The notes: generated by a model not told the origin, from the sequence alone. A DNA stretch of 64,000 nucleotides from UMGS692 sp963653425 (GCA_963653425.1 CAVJWC010000002.1:186001-250000), one strand, 5' to 3'; positions 23,781-32,829 are shown, numbered from the stretch's first letter. Numbers and translations are program-made.

Positions 23781-25581
23781 TTATGACGACGAAAAGCGTC
23801 CCGAGAATTCCGATAACGGCGCGCTTTCGGACGAACGAAAGGACGATCGGAAAAACGAAGTAAATTCTTCATCGGACGGAAACGATTTTTATTCCCGCGA
23901 ATACGAAAAAAGACAGGCGGAAAGTCAGGCTTACGACAGAAACTTCAATAATCAGTCTTATTCGAACGGTAACGATCGCGGAGGTTACACCTATAATCCT
24001 TACGCAGGCAGAGGAAAATCGCCTTCCGCGCGGGATTACGAAGCAGCGGGAAAGGGTAAAGCCATTTATAATCGGGCTCAGGCGGAGACGGCTCAGAAAC
24101 GCGAGCACAGCAAGTTTATAACGGGCTTGGTATTCGCGCTGGTGATTTTGCTTGCCTTCGTACTCGGAATGTGCTGTTCGGGCGGATGCTCGGGAATAAC
24201 CAAGTCTTCCATGGTAGACGATATTATGGAAAAACTTAAAGACAACTACCTTTTCGATTATAACGAAGAGCTTCTCGAATACTACGCCGCTTTGGGAATT
24301 TCCACTCAGCTCGACGCTTATTCGCGAATTTTAAGTCCGCAGGAATATTACGACCTTATGAACGCCACCGATCCCGAAGTTTACGGAATTTCCTATTCTC
24401 AGCAGGACGGAAAGTGGATAGTCAAGACGGTTCTTTTAGACAGCCCCGCAGACTTTGCCGTTTCCGAGTCGGGCGAAGTGGGTATAAGAAAGGGCGACGA
24501 GCTTTACGCCGTGGGAGAAGTCAATCTTTCCTCCAAAACCCGTGAAGAAGTAGTCGCACTCCTTAACGTGGCTACCGTCGAAAGTCTTACCGTAAAGAGA
24601 GGCACGGAACTTATTACCTTTAAGAATATATCGAGAAGACTCGTGGATTCCCGTTACGTAGAGTACTTCTTTATGGGAAGCAACGGCGATATTTACACCA
24701 ACATGAAATACTACTTCGAAGAGAACGGCGTTACCTACACGAATATGGATAACGGCGACGGAAAGGTAAACTACTATTCGGGTACGATAACCAATCCCGA
24801 ATATTATCCGCACTATAAGTCGCGTAACCTTTCGGTTATTACGGAGTCTTCTTCTAAGGATATAGGATATATCTGCCTCGAACAGTTCAGCTATACCGCG
24901 CGCGAAATGTCGGGAATGCGTATTATCGACTTCGGTAACGCAATGGACGCTTTCCTTACGGCTTACGGCGGAAAGGGTAAACTTATCCTCGACCTCAGAG
25001 ACAACCCCGGCGGTTATAACAACTACTGTCTGTCGGTTGCAAGTTACTTCACTTATAACGGAAAAGACAACGAAAATCTTCGTATATACAGAATGATCGA
25101 CAAAAACGGCAACGAAGTGGGCGGATCTCAGACGAGTATAATAACGAGATACGACGACTACTTCGATACGACGGCTAAGGGCGAACAGATAGTCGTTCTG
25201 ACGAGCGAAAACAGCGCGAGCGCAAGCGAAATGCTTACCGGCGCAATGCTTACCTACGGAACGGCAATTCAGGTAGGACAGCAGACTTACGGAAAGGGCA
25301 TTTCTCAGACGGTAGAACCCCTTAAATACGTTAAGATAGAAGTTGACGGACAGATGGTCCAGTCGGCTTACGCGCTCTACTATACTTTCGCTTACTTCTA
25401 TACGCCGGATGTTGCGGGAAGCACGAGTAAGTACAACAACTACTGCAACCAGAGCGACAGAAACGGCGACGGAAAGATAGGCGAAGGCGAAAGCAAGATG
25501 GGCTTTATGCCCGAAACGGAAAACCTCAGAACGGGCAACGCCGAATGCCTTACGAGAGCGTTGGAGCTTTTGAATAAATGA
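23773..25581 (+). CDS. S41-family C-terminal processing protease (CtpA type)
   Basis: 602 residues. About 115 polar, Asp/Asn/Tyr-rich cytoplasmic residues precede one transmembrane helix (about 116-137) followed by CCSGGCSG. A helical lead, a PDZ domain (about 200-280) and the S41 catalytic core follow: LILDLRDNPGG, nucleophile Ser in SENSASASEM (near 483) and general-base Lys in YGKGISQ (near 508). CTPs trim C-termini of exported proteins or activate signalling proteins. The long charged N-terminus is unusual and could be a docking region. Its ATG lies within the degenerate ABC gene; its stop overlaps nadD. Confidence 0.9.
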   Translation: MNNYDDEKRPENSDNGALSDERKDDRKNEVNSSSDGNDFYSREYEKRQAESQAYDRNFNNQSYSNGNDRGGYTYNPYAGRGKSPSARDYEAAGKGKAIYNRAQAETAQKREHSKFITGLVFALVILLAFVLGMCCSGGCSGITKSSMVDDIMEKLKDNYLFDYNEELLEYYAALGISTQLDAYSRILSPQEYYDLMNATDPEVYGISYSQQDGKWIVKTVLLDSPADFAVSESGEVGIRKGDELYAVGEVNLSSKTREEVVALLNVATVESLTVKRGTELITFKNISRRLVDSRYVEYFFMGSNGDIYTNMKYYFEENGVTYTNMDNGDGKVNYYSGTITNPEYYPHYKSRNLSVITESSSKDIGYICLEQFSYTAREMSGMRIIDFGNAMDAFLTAYGGKGKLILDLRDNPGGYNNYCLSVASYFTYNGKDNENLRIYRMIDKNGNEVGGSQTSIITRYDDYFDTTAKGEQIVVLTSENSASASEMLTGAMLTYGTAIQVGQQTYGKGISQTVEPLKYVKIEVDGQMVQSAYALYYTFAYFYTPDVAGSTSKYNNYCNQSDRNGDGKIGEGESKMGFMPETENLRTGNAECLTRALELLNK

Positions 25582-26660
25582 GGCTGGGACTTTACGGAGG
25601 AACTTTCGATCCGCCGCACGTCGGACACGGCGAAATAGTCGCGACTGCGACGAAAAGCAACCTTTTCGATAAGCTTCTGGTGCTTCCGTCGGGCAATCCT
25701 CCCCACAAAAACGGATCGACGGATATGCGTTACCGCTTCGATATGGCAAGGATTGCTTTTTCGGGAAGCGCGACGGTAAGCGACTACGAAATGAACGCCG
25801 AGCGGTCTTATACCGTTCTGACTGCCAGGCATTTCTTCGAAGAAACGGGCGAAAAGAACGTTCTCGTGCTTGGAGGCGACAGTTTCAGAGATTTCTTTTT
25901 ATGGTATAAACCGCAGGAGATACTGACCTACTGCGATCTTGCGGTTTTCCCGAGAACAGGCGTGGATTACGGCAAAACCTTTGAAAAGTTGGCTTCTTAC
26001 GGAACGACCGTGTACTTTTTCGATAAGAAAATCACCGACGTTTCTTCCACGAGACTTAAAACGGATTTACGTTTCGGTATGGACGTAACGGGCAGAGTAG
26101 ACGAAAAAGTCATCGCTTATATAAAAGAAAATGGACTTTACAGGGAATATACCAGTATAATAGAAAGGCTCAGACAAGCCTTGAAGCCGTCGAGATTCGC
26201 GCATACTTACAGAGTCGTTCTTAAAGGCATGGAAATGAACGCCAAGGAAAAACTCGACGGAGAAAAAGTCTTTCTTGCCTGTCTTCTTCACGACTGCGCA
26301 AAGTATATGACTCCCGCGGAATGCGGATTCGTTCCGCCCGAAGGTATGCCCGAAGCCGTTTATCACGCTTTCGAAGGAAGTATAGTCGCCAAAAGAGATT
26401 ACGGAGTTAACGACGAAGAGGTTCTTGACGCCATACGCTATCACTGCACGGGTTGCGACGATATGAAGCCTTTGGAAATGCTGGTATACGTCGCCGATTA
26501 TATAGAAGACGGAAGAGGACCTTTTGCCAATCCCATACGCGAAATTTACGAAAAGAACGGGCTTACCGCGGCTTATATTGCGGCAAAAAGAGCGACGAGG
26601 AATTTTCTTGCGGGTAACGGCAGAGATTCTTTCGAATGCAGAAGAAACGAAATCAAATAA
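25578..26660 (+). CDS. nadD: Fusion of nicotinate-nucleotide adenylyltransferase NadD and YqeK HD hydrolase
   Basis: 360 residues, two enzymes in one chain. Residues 1-~195 are NadD: GGTFDPPHVGH at 7-17, LPSGNPPHK, and VSSTRLKTDLRFG in the SSTxIR position. It makes nicotinate adenine dinucleotide from NaMN and ATP. Residues ~200-360 are YqeK: FAHTYRVVLKGMEM, CLLHDCAKYM (HD near 238), EGSIVAKRDYG, IRYHCTG and YVADYIEDGRG. YqeK cleaves Ap4A symmetrically to ADP. In most Firmicutes these are adjacent separate genes, followed by rsfS as here. The start codon overlaps the protease stop (ATGA). Confidence 0.93.
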   Translation: MRLGLYGGTFDPPHVGHGEIVATATKSNLFDKLLVLPSGNPPHKNGSTDMRYRFDMARIAFSGSATVSDYEMNAERSYTVLTARHFFEETGEKNVLVLGGDSFRDFFLWYKPQEILTYCDLAVFPRTGVDYGKTFEKLASYGTTVYFFDKKITDVSSTRLKTDLRFGMDVTGRVDEKVIAYIKENGLYREYTSIIERLRQALKPSRFAHTYRVVLKGMEMNAKEKLDGEKVFLACLLHDCAKYMTPAECGFVPPEGMPEAVYHAFEGSIVAKRDYGVNDEEVLDAIRYHCTGCDDMKPLEMLVYVADYIEDGRGPFANPIREIYEKNGLTAAYIAAKRATRNFLAGNGRDSFECRRNEIK

Positions 26661-26673
26661 AAAAGAGGTTTAT

Positions 26674-27027
26674 ATGACAGCAAAAGAAACCGCACTCAGA
26701 CTGTGCGAAATAGCAGACACCAAAAACGCAAGAGATATAGGTATAATCAACGTTGAAAAATCCAGCGACATTACCGACTATTTCGTTATATGTTCGGGAA
26801 GAAGCACGACTCAGGTCAAAGCCATCGCCGAAGAAATCGAATTTCAGATGGAAAAGCAGGGCGTTTACGCTTTTCATAAAGAAGGTCTCGTGGAAGGAAA
26901 ATGGATTGCGCTCGATTACGGCGAAGTAATCGTGCATATTTTCCACGAAGAAACGCGCGCTTTTTATCAGCTTGAAAAGCTCTGGAACAACGGTTCCAAT
27001 TACGAAGTATATACCTCGGAGAAATAA
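26674..27027 (+). CDS. rsfS: Ribosomal silencing factor RsfS
   Basis: 117 residues from ATG 26674 (AAGAGG upstream); longer in-frame starts run into nadD and add nothing family-like. RsfS marks: NARDIGIINVEKSSDITDYF, FVICSGRSTTQVKAIA, WIALDYGEVIVHIF and RAFYQLEKLW. It binds ribosomal protein uL14 on the large subunit and blocks subunit joining when nutrients are low. The nadD/yqeK-rsfS order is conserved in Firmicutes. Confidence 0.95.
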   Translation: MTAKETALRLCEIADTKNARDIGIINVEKSSDITDYFVICSGRSTTQVKAIAEEIEFQMEKQGVYAFHKEGLVEGKWIALDYGEVIVHIFHEETRAFYQLEKLWNNGSNYEVYTSEK

Positions 27028-27033
27028 AATCTG

Positions 27034-28104
27034 ATGTCATCGATTTCCGGAAAAAAGGACGTTCTTGTCCTCGGCATAGAGACTTCGTGCGACGAAACCG
27101 CCGCTTCCGTTGTACGAAACGGCAGGGATATGCTCAGTAACGTTATTCACAGCCAGATAGAAATACATAAGCTTTACGGAGGAGTGGTTCCCGAAATAGC
27201 GGGAAGGAATCACGTCGAAACTATAGATTCCACGGTTTCTCTCGCGCTTTCTCAGGCGGGAGTAACCATAAACGATATAGACGCCATAGCCGTTACTTAC
27301 GGCGCGGGACTCGTGGGCGCGCTTCTCGTGGGAGTAAGCTTTGCCAAGGCTTTGTCTCAGGCGTCGGGTAAACCTCTTTACGCCGTCAACCACATAGAAG
27401 GTCATATTGCCGCCAATTACATAACGAGCAAGGAACTTAAACCGCCTTTTATATGCCTTTTAGCCAGCGGAGGACATACCGCCGTCACGAGAATAAACGA
27501 TTATACCGATATAACCGTGCTTTGCTCAACGATCGACGACGCAGTGGGCGAAGCTTTCGATAAAGTCGCGAGAACTATGGGACTTACCTATCCCGGCGGA
27601 GTTTCCGTGGACAGACTGTCCAAAAAGGGGCAACCTGTCTATAAGTTCAACGACGTCGTGGTGGATAACGGCAACTTCTCTTACAGCGGACTTAAAACCG
27701 CGGTCATCAATTTCCTTAACACCCGTCGTCAACAGGGCGCGAAGATAGCGTTAAGAGAAGAATGCGGAGAAAACGACGTTGCGATAGAAGACGTTTGCGC
27801 TTCTTTTACGAAGTACGCCGTGGACGGACTTATAAAGAGAACATTCGAAGAAACCGAAAAAAGCGGACTTACGTCGGTTGCCGTGGCAGGCGGAGTAGGC
27901 GCGAACAGTTACCTCAGACAAAGGCTTTCGGAATTCGAAAAAAGCGGATATAAAGTCTTTCTCCCCGACCTGAAACTCTGTACGGACAACGGTGCGATGA
28001 TTGCGGCTCTCGGGTATTACGAAATGATAAGCGGAAAACAGCCTGCGCCCGACACCCTCAACGCCATGCCTACCTTAAAACTCAGGGGCGAACGTCCGCA
28101 CTAA
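27034..28104 (+). CDS. tsaD: tRNA threonylcarbamoyladenosine transferase TsaD
   Basis: 356 residues. ASKHA-fold ATPase with LGIETSCDETAASVV at the N-terminus, the metal-binding HIEGH, PPFICLLASGGHTAV, YPGGVSVDRLS and the C-terminal LCTDNGAMIA. TsaD transfers threonylcarbamoyl to A37 of ANN-reading tRNAs together with TsaB and TsaE, neither of which is in this window. It is the last gene of the run, 6 nt after rsfS, and followed by a terminator. Confidence 0.96.
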   Translation: MSSISGKKDVLVLGIETSCDETAASVVRNGRDMLSNVIHSQIEIHKLYGGVVPEIAGRNHVETIDSTVSLALSQAGVTINDIDAIAVTYGAGLVGALLVGVSFAKALSQASGKPLYAVNHIEGHIAANYITSKELKPPFICLLASGGHTAVTRINDYTDITVLCSTIDDAVGEAFDKVARTMGLTYPGGVSVDRLSKKGQPVYKFNDVVVDNGNFSYSGLKTAVINFLNTRRQQGAKIALREECGENDVAIEDVCASFTKYAVDGLIKRTFEETEKSGLTSVAVAGGVGANSYLRQRLSEFEKSGYKVFLPDLKLCTDNGAMIAALGYYEMISGKQPAPDTLNAMPTLKLRGERPH

Positions 28105-28198
28105 GCGTTCCGTTCATTCTCATCGGTTATCTTTACGGCAATCGGTAATAAAGAATATCACACCGCCTTCCGTTCTTCATAACGGATATTCACAGCGA

Positions 28199-28233
28199 AA
28201 AAAGCGTCCGGAAATTCCGAACGCTTTCTTTTT
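28199..28233 (+). terminator. Terminator after tsaD
   Basis: Stem AAAGCGTCCGGAA/TTCCGAACGCTTT (one mismatch), then a C and T5. It also separates this run from the minus-strand pair that converges on it. Confidence 0.8.
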
Positions 28234-28318
28234 ATGATTTTATCGTTGTTTTATTGCGGTTTTACCTGGCGAATAACAACTAAAGCTCTCATTAAAACGA
28301 GGTTTTATCCGTTATTTC

Positions 28319-29122
28319 TCATTTGTTATAGATGCTTCCGACTATGGCGTTGGAAAGTCTGAAAGGAAGAATCTTAGCCAGCACGCAGAAAAGCTGATAC
28401 TTGAAGCCTGCCGAGTAAATGGGTTTGACTTTGCGCTTTTTGGCGAGAGAAACTATTCTTTTTGCGATGAATTCGGGCGGAAGTCCGTTGGTTTCGTCCT
28501 TTTCCATAACCGCTACCGAGCGCGAAATTCTTCCCTTATAAATATCGTCGCCAACGATTGTTTTTTCACGTGCCGCAGTGAAGCCCGTTTTTACGTCGCC
28601 GGGCATAACCGCGCATACGCTTATTCCGAAGGGTCTGAGTTCGTCTGCAAGTCCAAGGGTAAGCGTGTTTATCGAAGCTTTTGCCGCCGAATAGAACACC
28701 TGATAGGGTATGGACAAAAGAGCCGCAACCGAACTGAGGTTGATTATTCTGCCTCCTTCCTGACCGCGCATAACGGGAACCACTGCCTTTATGACGTTGA
28801 ACGTTCCGAAAAAGTCCACGTCGTAGAGCTTTTTTGCGTCTTCCGTCGACGTGAATTCCGTTGCGCCCGATATTCCGAAGCCCGCGTTGTTTACGAGAAG
28901 GTCTATTCTGCCTTCCTTTGACAGGACTTTGTTTACCGCGTTTTTAACGGCTTCTTCGTCTGTAACGTCGGCGGTGATATGAGTTACGTTATCGTAATCC
29001 GAGCCTCGTCTGCTGAATTCGTAGACTTTGTAACCGTTTTCGGAAAGAAGTTTCGCCGTGGCTTTACCTATTCCGTTGGATCCGCCCGTAACGATTGCCG
29101 TTTTTACGGAAAGTTTTTCCAT
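28319..29122 (-). CDS. Short-chain dehydrogenase/reductase, possible 3-ketosphinganine reductase
   Basis: 267 residues from ATG 29122 (AAGGAG 6 nt upstream). Classical SDR: cofactor loop TGGSNGIG (12-19), NNAG (78-81), catalytic Ser in NLSSVA, Tyr144 and Lys148 (YSAAK). A C-terminal 40-residue extension with KYQLFCVLAKILPFRL looks amphipathic or membrane-associating, as in lipid-linked SDRs such as 3-ketodihydrosphingosine reductase. It lies 19 nt downstream of an SPT-like gene on the same transcript. Reduction of the 3-keto sphingoid base is the inferred role; another fatty-ketone or sterol-like substrate is possible. Confidence 0.8.
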   Translation of the reverse strand: MEKLSVKTAIVTGGSNGIGKATAKLLSENGYKVYEFSRRGSDYDNVTHITADVTDEEAVKNAVNKVLSKEGRIDLLVNNAGFGISGATEFTSTEDAKKLYDVDFFGTFNVIKAVVPVMRGQEGGRIINLSSVAALLSIPYQVFYSAAKASINTLTLGLADELRPFGISVCAVMPGDVKTGFTAAREKTIVGDDIYKGRISRSVAVMEKDETNGLPPEFIAKRIVSLAKKRKVKPIYSAGFKYQLFCVLAKILPFRLSNAIVGSIYNK

Positions 29123-29141
29123 AGTTTCTCCTTCGGCTTTA

Positions 29142-30329
29142 TTATTCAGCCTTAACCGTATCGTGAGGAATGACTTGTTTGATGATTTCCAGAGCTTCGT
29201 CCAGAATTTCAACGGTGTGCGAAGCCATATAGCTCGTTCTTATAAGAGCAGAACCTTCGGGAGTTGCGGGAGCGACTACGGGATTTGCGTAAACGCCCTT
29301 GTCGAAGAGTTCCTGCGTCAGGAAGAAGGTCTTCATACTGTCGTAGGTGTAAATAGGTATAATGGGCGTTATCGAGTCGATAATGTTTATTCCCGCTTTA
29401 TGAAGTCCTTCTCTCATATGCATGGAAAGGTCCATAAGGTGCCTTGGAAGTTCGGGGTTCTTTTTAAGTACGTTGAGCGCGGCTATAGCGGCTGCGCAGT
29501 TTGCGGGAGTTATGGAAGCGCAGAATATAAACGGTCTCGAAGTGTGTCTTACGTATTCGCATATATCCGCGTCGGCAAGCATATATCCGCCCATACTTGC
29601 AAGCGATTTGGAGAAGGTCCCCATGATTACGTCCACGTCTTTGGTTAATCCGAAGTAATCCGCCGTTCCTCGTCCGCCGTTACCTAAAACGCCCAGTCCG
29701 TGAGCGTCGTCGATCATCGTTCTCGCATTGTATTTCTTGGCGAGCTTTACGATTTCGGGAAGCTTGCATATGTCGCCTCCCATGCTGAAAACGCCGTCGG
29801 TAACGATAAGTTTGCCTGCGTCCAAAGGAAGATTGGAAAGAACTCTTTCGAGGTCTGCCATATCCGAATGCTTGAAGCGAAGCATTTTCGCGTAACTTAA
29901 TCTGCATCCGTCGTAAATGCTGGCGTGGTTTTCTCTGTCGGAAATAATGAAGTCGTCCTTTCCGCACAGAGCGCTGATTATCGCAAGGTTGGACTGAAAG
30001 CCCGTGGAGAAGGTCACGCAGGCTTCTTTGCCTACGAATTCCGCAAGTTCCTTTTCGAGCTGAAGGTGAATGTCCAGCGTTCCGTTAAGGAATCTCGAAC
30101 CCGAACAGCCCGAGCCGTACTTTTCCGTGGCTTTGATTGCCGCTTCGATGACTTCGGGATTAGCCGTAAGTCCGAGATAGTTGTTTGAACCGAGCATTAT
30201 ACGGCGTTTGCCTTCCATAACGACGGTTGCGTCCTGTTTTGACTGCAATACGTGGAAATACGGATAACAGCCTGCTTCTTTCACCCGTTTAACGGCGTCG
30301 AAGCTGTAACATTTTTGAAAAAGATCCAT
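29142..30329 (-). CDS. spt: Alpha-oxoamine synthase resembling bacterial serine palmitoyltransferase
   Basis: 395 residues, PLP fold type I. Key residues: His135 (PLP-stacking, in DRENHASIYDG), Asp208 and His210 (IDDAHGLG), Lys241 (Schiff base). The motif around the lysine is GTFSKSLASMGG, the form known from serine palmitoyltransferases, whereas KBL and BioF usually read GTLGKA. GSGCSGSRFLNGTLD and VIMGTFSKS also recall the Bacteroides enzyme. SPT condenses serine and an acyl-CoA/ACP to 3-ketosphinganine. A consensus promoter and GGAGG precede it; the SDR follows. No biotin or threonine-degradation genes are near, which argues against BioF or KBL. Confidence 0.82.
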   Translation of the reverse strand: MDLFQKCYSFDAVKRVKEAGCYPYFHVLQSKQDATVVMEGKRRIMLGSNNYLGLTANPEVIEAAIKATEKYGSGCSGSRFLNGTLDIHLQLEKELAEFVGKEACVTFSTGFQSNLAIISALCGKDDFIISDRENHASIYDGCRLSYAKMLRFKHSDMADLERVLSNLPLDAGKLIVTDGVFSMGGDICKLPEIVKLAKKYNARTMIDDAHGLGVLGNGGRGTADYFGLTKDVDVIMGTFSKSLASMGGYMLADADICEYVRHTSRPFIFCASITPANCAAAIAALNVLKKNPELPRHLMDLSMHMREGLHKAGINIIDSITPIIPIYTYDSMKTFFLTQELFDKGVYANPVVAPATPEGSALIRTSYMASHTVEILDEALEIIKQVIPHDTVKAE

Positions 30330-30394
30330 TTGTACCTCCGAAAACGGGTGATAAAGTAAAAAATAAAAAGGTTTGCCCGTTTAGTACAGACGGT

Positions 30395-30423
30395 ATTATA
30401 TCAAAAACCTTTCTTTTCGTCAA
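30395..30423 (-). promoter_or_regulatory. Promoter of the SPT-like/SDR pair
   Basis: Minus strand: -35 TTGACG (30418-30423), 17-bp spacer, -10 TATAAT (30395-30400), 65 nt from the ATG at 30329. Confidence 0.87.
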
Positions 30424-30646
30424 TTACTGAAAGTAATTACGCTTTTTTTGTGAATTAAAGAATGCCTATTGTATAAAAAATGCAAAAAACGCGTGTTCTG
30501 CGGTTGAAAAAACCCGTAGTTCCGCATTGGTTTTCACTGTTTTCGGGTTTTCGTTTCCCGAAAAACGCCTTTTACGGCAACGGGCGTTTTTACGTCGTTT
30601 TTTAATGGCAGAACGATTGAAATGTCCGTTTGTAAACCGTATAATC

Positions 30647-30675
30647 TTGACAAGCCTATACGGATATGCTATAAT
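30647..30675 (+). promoter_or_regulatory. Strong promoter for the 30773-38669 housekeeping run
   Basis: TTGACA (30647-30652), 17-bp spacer, TATAAT (30670-30675). The leader is nearly 100 nt. The 220 bp between this and the SPT promoter hold no gene. Confidence 0.88.
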
Positions 30676-30772
30676 GTAGTTTACCGGTATTATGAGAAGT
30701 ATGCGCCGATTCCGAAAAACTGACGAAAAAGACGCAATATCGGCACGAAAAAGACTTTTACGGAGAGGATTG

Positions 30773-31150
30773 ATGATAAAGAACGAAAACAAGAAGCTGT
30801 GGATGCTTATAAGTCTTATACCCTACGTCGGCGGAGTCGTGGCGACCGTTGCGGTATCGTTTACGCTTTCCGATTACGGTGGCGACGAAGAAGAAAGACC
30901 GTTTAACGTTATACCTCTTTTGATTTTCCTGTTTTTTGCGGCTCTCACGGGAGCGGTTACTCTTATCGCTCTTCCCGTGTGGCTGAAATGGATTCTGGCT
31001 TACGTTTTCCTCGGTGCGGGCGGTTTTCTGAATATTCTTTATCTGTTCTTCGAGCTTTCTCCCGAGAGAATAGAAAAGCGCAAAGCCAAAGAAGCTCTCA
31101 AAAACAAGGATAAATCCGCAGAAAAGGGCAATTCTTCGGAGGAAGAATAA
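30773..31150 (+). CDS. Small membrane protein, unknown function
   Basis: 125 residues from ATG 30773, with GGAGAGG 4 nt upstream; an earlier in-frame ATG at 30692 lies in the leader and adds a basic stretch without SD. Three hydrophobic segments (about 10-30, 42-60, 65-88) are followed by a highly charged, Lys/Glu-rich tail of ~35 residues. No family recognised. It abuts mrnC directly (stop at 31150, ATG at 31151) and shares its transcript. It is not the usual neighbour of mrnC (cysS in Bacillus). Confidence 0.7.
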   Translation: MIKNENKKLWMLISLIPYVGGVVATVAVSFTLSDYGGDEEERPFNVIPLLIFLFFAALTGAVTLIALPVWLKWILAYVFLGAGGFLNILYLFFELSPERIEKRKAKEALKNKDKSAEKGNSSEEE

Positions 31151-31555
31151 ATGTATTTCGAGAAAATCACGCCCGAAGAAGCCAAACTTATGAATCCGCT
31201 TGTGCTTGCTTTTGTGGGAGACGCGGTGCACAGTATGTTTGTAAGGCATAAACTTGCCGTTTCGAGCGACGCAAAGGCGCATATGCTTCATATTCTTGCG
31301 GCGGGAGAAGTCAACGCCACTGCTCAGGCGGAAAGAGCGACTTTTCTGGAACATTTTCTTTCGGAGGAAGAAAAAGAGGTTTTCCGCAGAGGAAGAAACG
31401 CGAAACAACATACCGTCGCAAAAAACGCCGCGCTTGCGGATTATAAGAAAGCAAGCGGTTTCGAAGCTCTTTTGGGATATCTCTACTTAATCGGAAGAGA
31501 GGACAGAATCAAAGAACTTCTTTTAATCGAAGAAAACCGATCGTCACGGGAATAA
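31151..31555 (+). CDS. mrnC: Mini-ribonuclease 3 (MrnC)
   Basis: 134 residues, the family length. An RNase III catalytic domain without a dsRNA-binding domain: MNPLVLAFVGDAVHSMFVRH carries the acidic metal-site residues, followed by FLSEEEKEVFRRGRNAK and ASGFEALLGYLYLIGR, the second signature. Mini-III dimers mature 23S rRNA ends in Firmicutes. GGAGG of the upstream gene end serves as SD. It is followed by rlmB and sigH as in the Bacillus order, without the yacP gene. Confidence 0.93.
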   Translation: MYFEKITPEEAKLMNPLVLAFVGDAVHSMFVRHKLAVSSDAKAHMLHILAAGEVNATAQAERATFLEHFLSEEEKEVFRRGRNAKQHTVAKNAALADYKKASGFEALLGYLYLIGREDRIKELLLIEENRSSRE

Positions 31556-31567
31556 CGGAGTATACGA

Positions 31568-32281
31568 ATGAAAATAGAAGGAAAAAACGCGGTTGCCGAA
31601 GCAATCAGAGAAGGACGGCTTGATTGTCTGTACGTTGAAAACGGAGCGAAACACCCCGTTATAAGCGAAGCTCTTAATAACGGAGTCAAAGTAAAATACG
31701 TTATGAAAAACGTTCTCGACAAGGAGTCGGAAACGGGACGTCATCAGGGTTTCGTGGGAATAACGAGAGATTTCGAATATTGCGACACGGACGATATTTT
31801 AGAGGAAGCGAAGAACAGAAATCAGCCTCCTCTTATAGTCGTTCTCGACGGAATAGAAGATCCGCATAACCTCGGAAGCATAATAAGATCGGCTGAATGC
31901 GCGGGCGTTCACGGAATAATCATTCCCAAAAACCGTTCGGCTCAGGTCAACGAAACGGTTATAAGATGTTCGGCGGGAGCAGCCGTTCATATGAAGATAG
32001 TGAGAGTAACCAACATCAACCACGAGATAGAATATCTTAAAGAAAAGGGAGTATGGGTGTACGCCGCCGATATGGACGGACAGTGCGTTTACGACGCGGA
32101 TTTGTCGGGAGCGACGGCTATCGTTATAGGAAGCGAAGGTTTCGGCGTAAAAAGACTTACGAAAGAACTTTGCGACGGAGTGGTTTCCCTTCCGATATGC
32201 GGAAAGGTAAATTCGCTCAACGCTTCTGTTGCCTGCGGAATACTGGTTTACGAGGCGGTAAGGGCAAGGAGAGGAAAATGA
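31568..32281 (+). CDS. rlmB: TrmH-family 23S rRNA 2'-O-methyltransferase (RlmB/YacO)
   Basis: 237 residues. The N-terminal substrate-binding domain (EGKNAVAEAIREGR) is followed by a SPOUT domain with LDGIEDPHNLGSIIRSAE (motif 1), IVIGSEGFGV (motif 2) and LPICGKVNSLNASVACGI (motif 3). It methylates the ribose of a 23S rRNA guanosine (G2251 in E. coli numbering). It overlaps sigH by 4 nt (ATGA). The motifs are complete, so activity is expected. Confidence 0.93.
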   Translation: MKIEGKNAVAEAIREGRLDCLYVENGAKHPVISEALNNGVKVKYVMKNVLDKESETGRHQGFVGITRDFEYCDTDDILEEAKNRNQPPLIVVLDGIEDPHNLGSIIRSAECAGVHGIIIPKNRSAQVNETVIRCSAGAAVHMKIVRVTNINHEIEYLKEKGVWVYAADMDGQCVYDADLSGATAIVIGSEGFGVKRLTKELCDGVVSLPICGKVNSLNASVACGILVYEAVRARRGK

Positions 32282-32829
32282 ACGACGAAAGAACGGCTTG
32301 GCTTGCCGAAAAAGCAGCGGAAGGCGACAAGCAGGCAATGGAGGAGCTGGTAGAGATTTTTATGCCCCTTCTCAAGTCGTACGCCCGTACGTATTTTCTT
32401 CTCGGCGGAGACAAAGACGACGTTCTTCAGGAAGGAATGCTCGGTCTTTTCTTTGCGGTGAGGGATTTCGATCCGAAGCAGGGTCCGTTCTTTCCCTTTG
32501 CGGTAATGTGTATAAAAGGCAGGATTTACGCCGCTATAAGACAATCCCGTTCCAATAAGCAGAGTCCGTTGAATTCCTGCGTGGAACTTACCGAAAACGA
32601 ATTTCTCGTAAGCGACGATCCGATTGAAATTCTGCTTAAAAAAGAATGGACGGAAGCTTTCTGGGAAGCGGTCAACACCCGTCTCAGCAAGACCGAAAAG
32701 AAGGTAGTGGAAGCTTATCTTGCGGGAAAGTCTTACGCGGAGATTGCGACGGAACTCAATAAAGACGTAAAAACGGTAGACAACGCTCTTTCGAGAGCAA
32801 GACATAAACTTAAAGCCGAATTGGGCTGA
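32278..32829 (+). CDS. sigH: Sigma-H (Spo0H-like) RNA polymerase sigma factor
   Basis: 183 residues from ATG 32278 (AAGGAGAGG upstream, ATGA overlap with rlmB). Region 2 is the DVLQEGMLGLFFAVRDFDP segment that binds core polymerase and melts the -10; region 4 is the helix-turn-helix with KSYAEIATELNKDVKTVDNALSRARHKLK. The length and the mrnC-rlmB-sigH position match Sigma-H, which drives transition-phase and early sporulation or competence genes. No other sporulation genes are in the window, so sporulation cannot be concluded. Confidence 0.9.
   Translation: MNDERTAWLAEKAAEGDKQAMEELVEIFMPLLKSYARTYFLLGGDKDDVLQEGMLGLFFAVRDFDPKQGPFFPFAVMCIKGRIYAAIRQSRSNKQSPLNSCVELTENEFLVSDDPIEILLKKEWTEAFWEAVNTRLSKTEKKVVEAYLAGKSYAEIATELNKDVKTVDNALSRARHKLKAELG

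Noticed and set aside
29142..30329. Assignment as glycine C-acetyltransferase (KBL) or BioF
   Set aside because: The lysine motif is GTFSKS rather than GTLGKA, the neighbour is a lipid-type SDR rather than threonine dehydrogenase or biotin genes. Not excluded without a tree.
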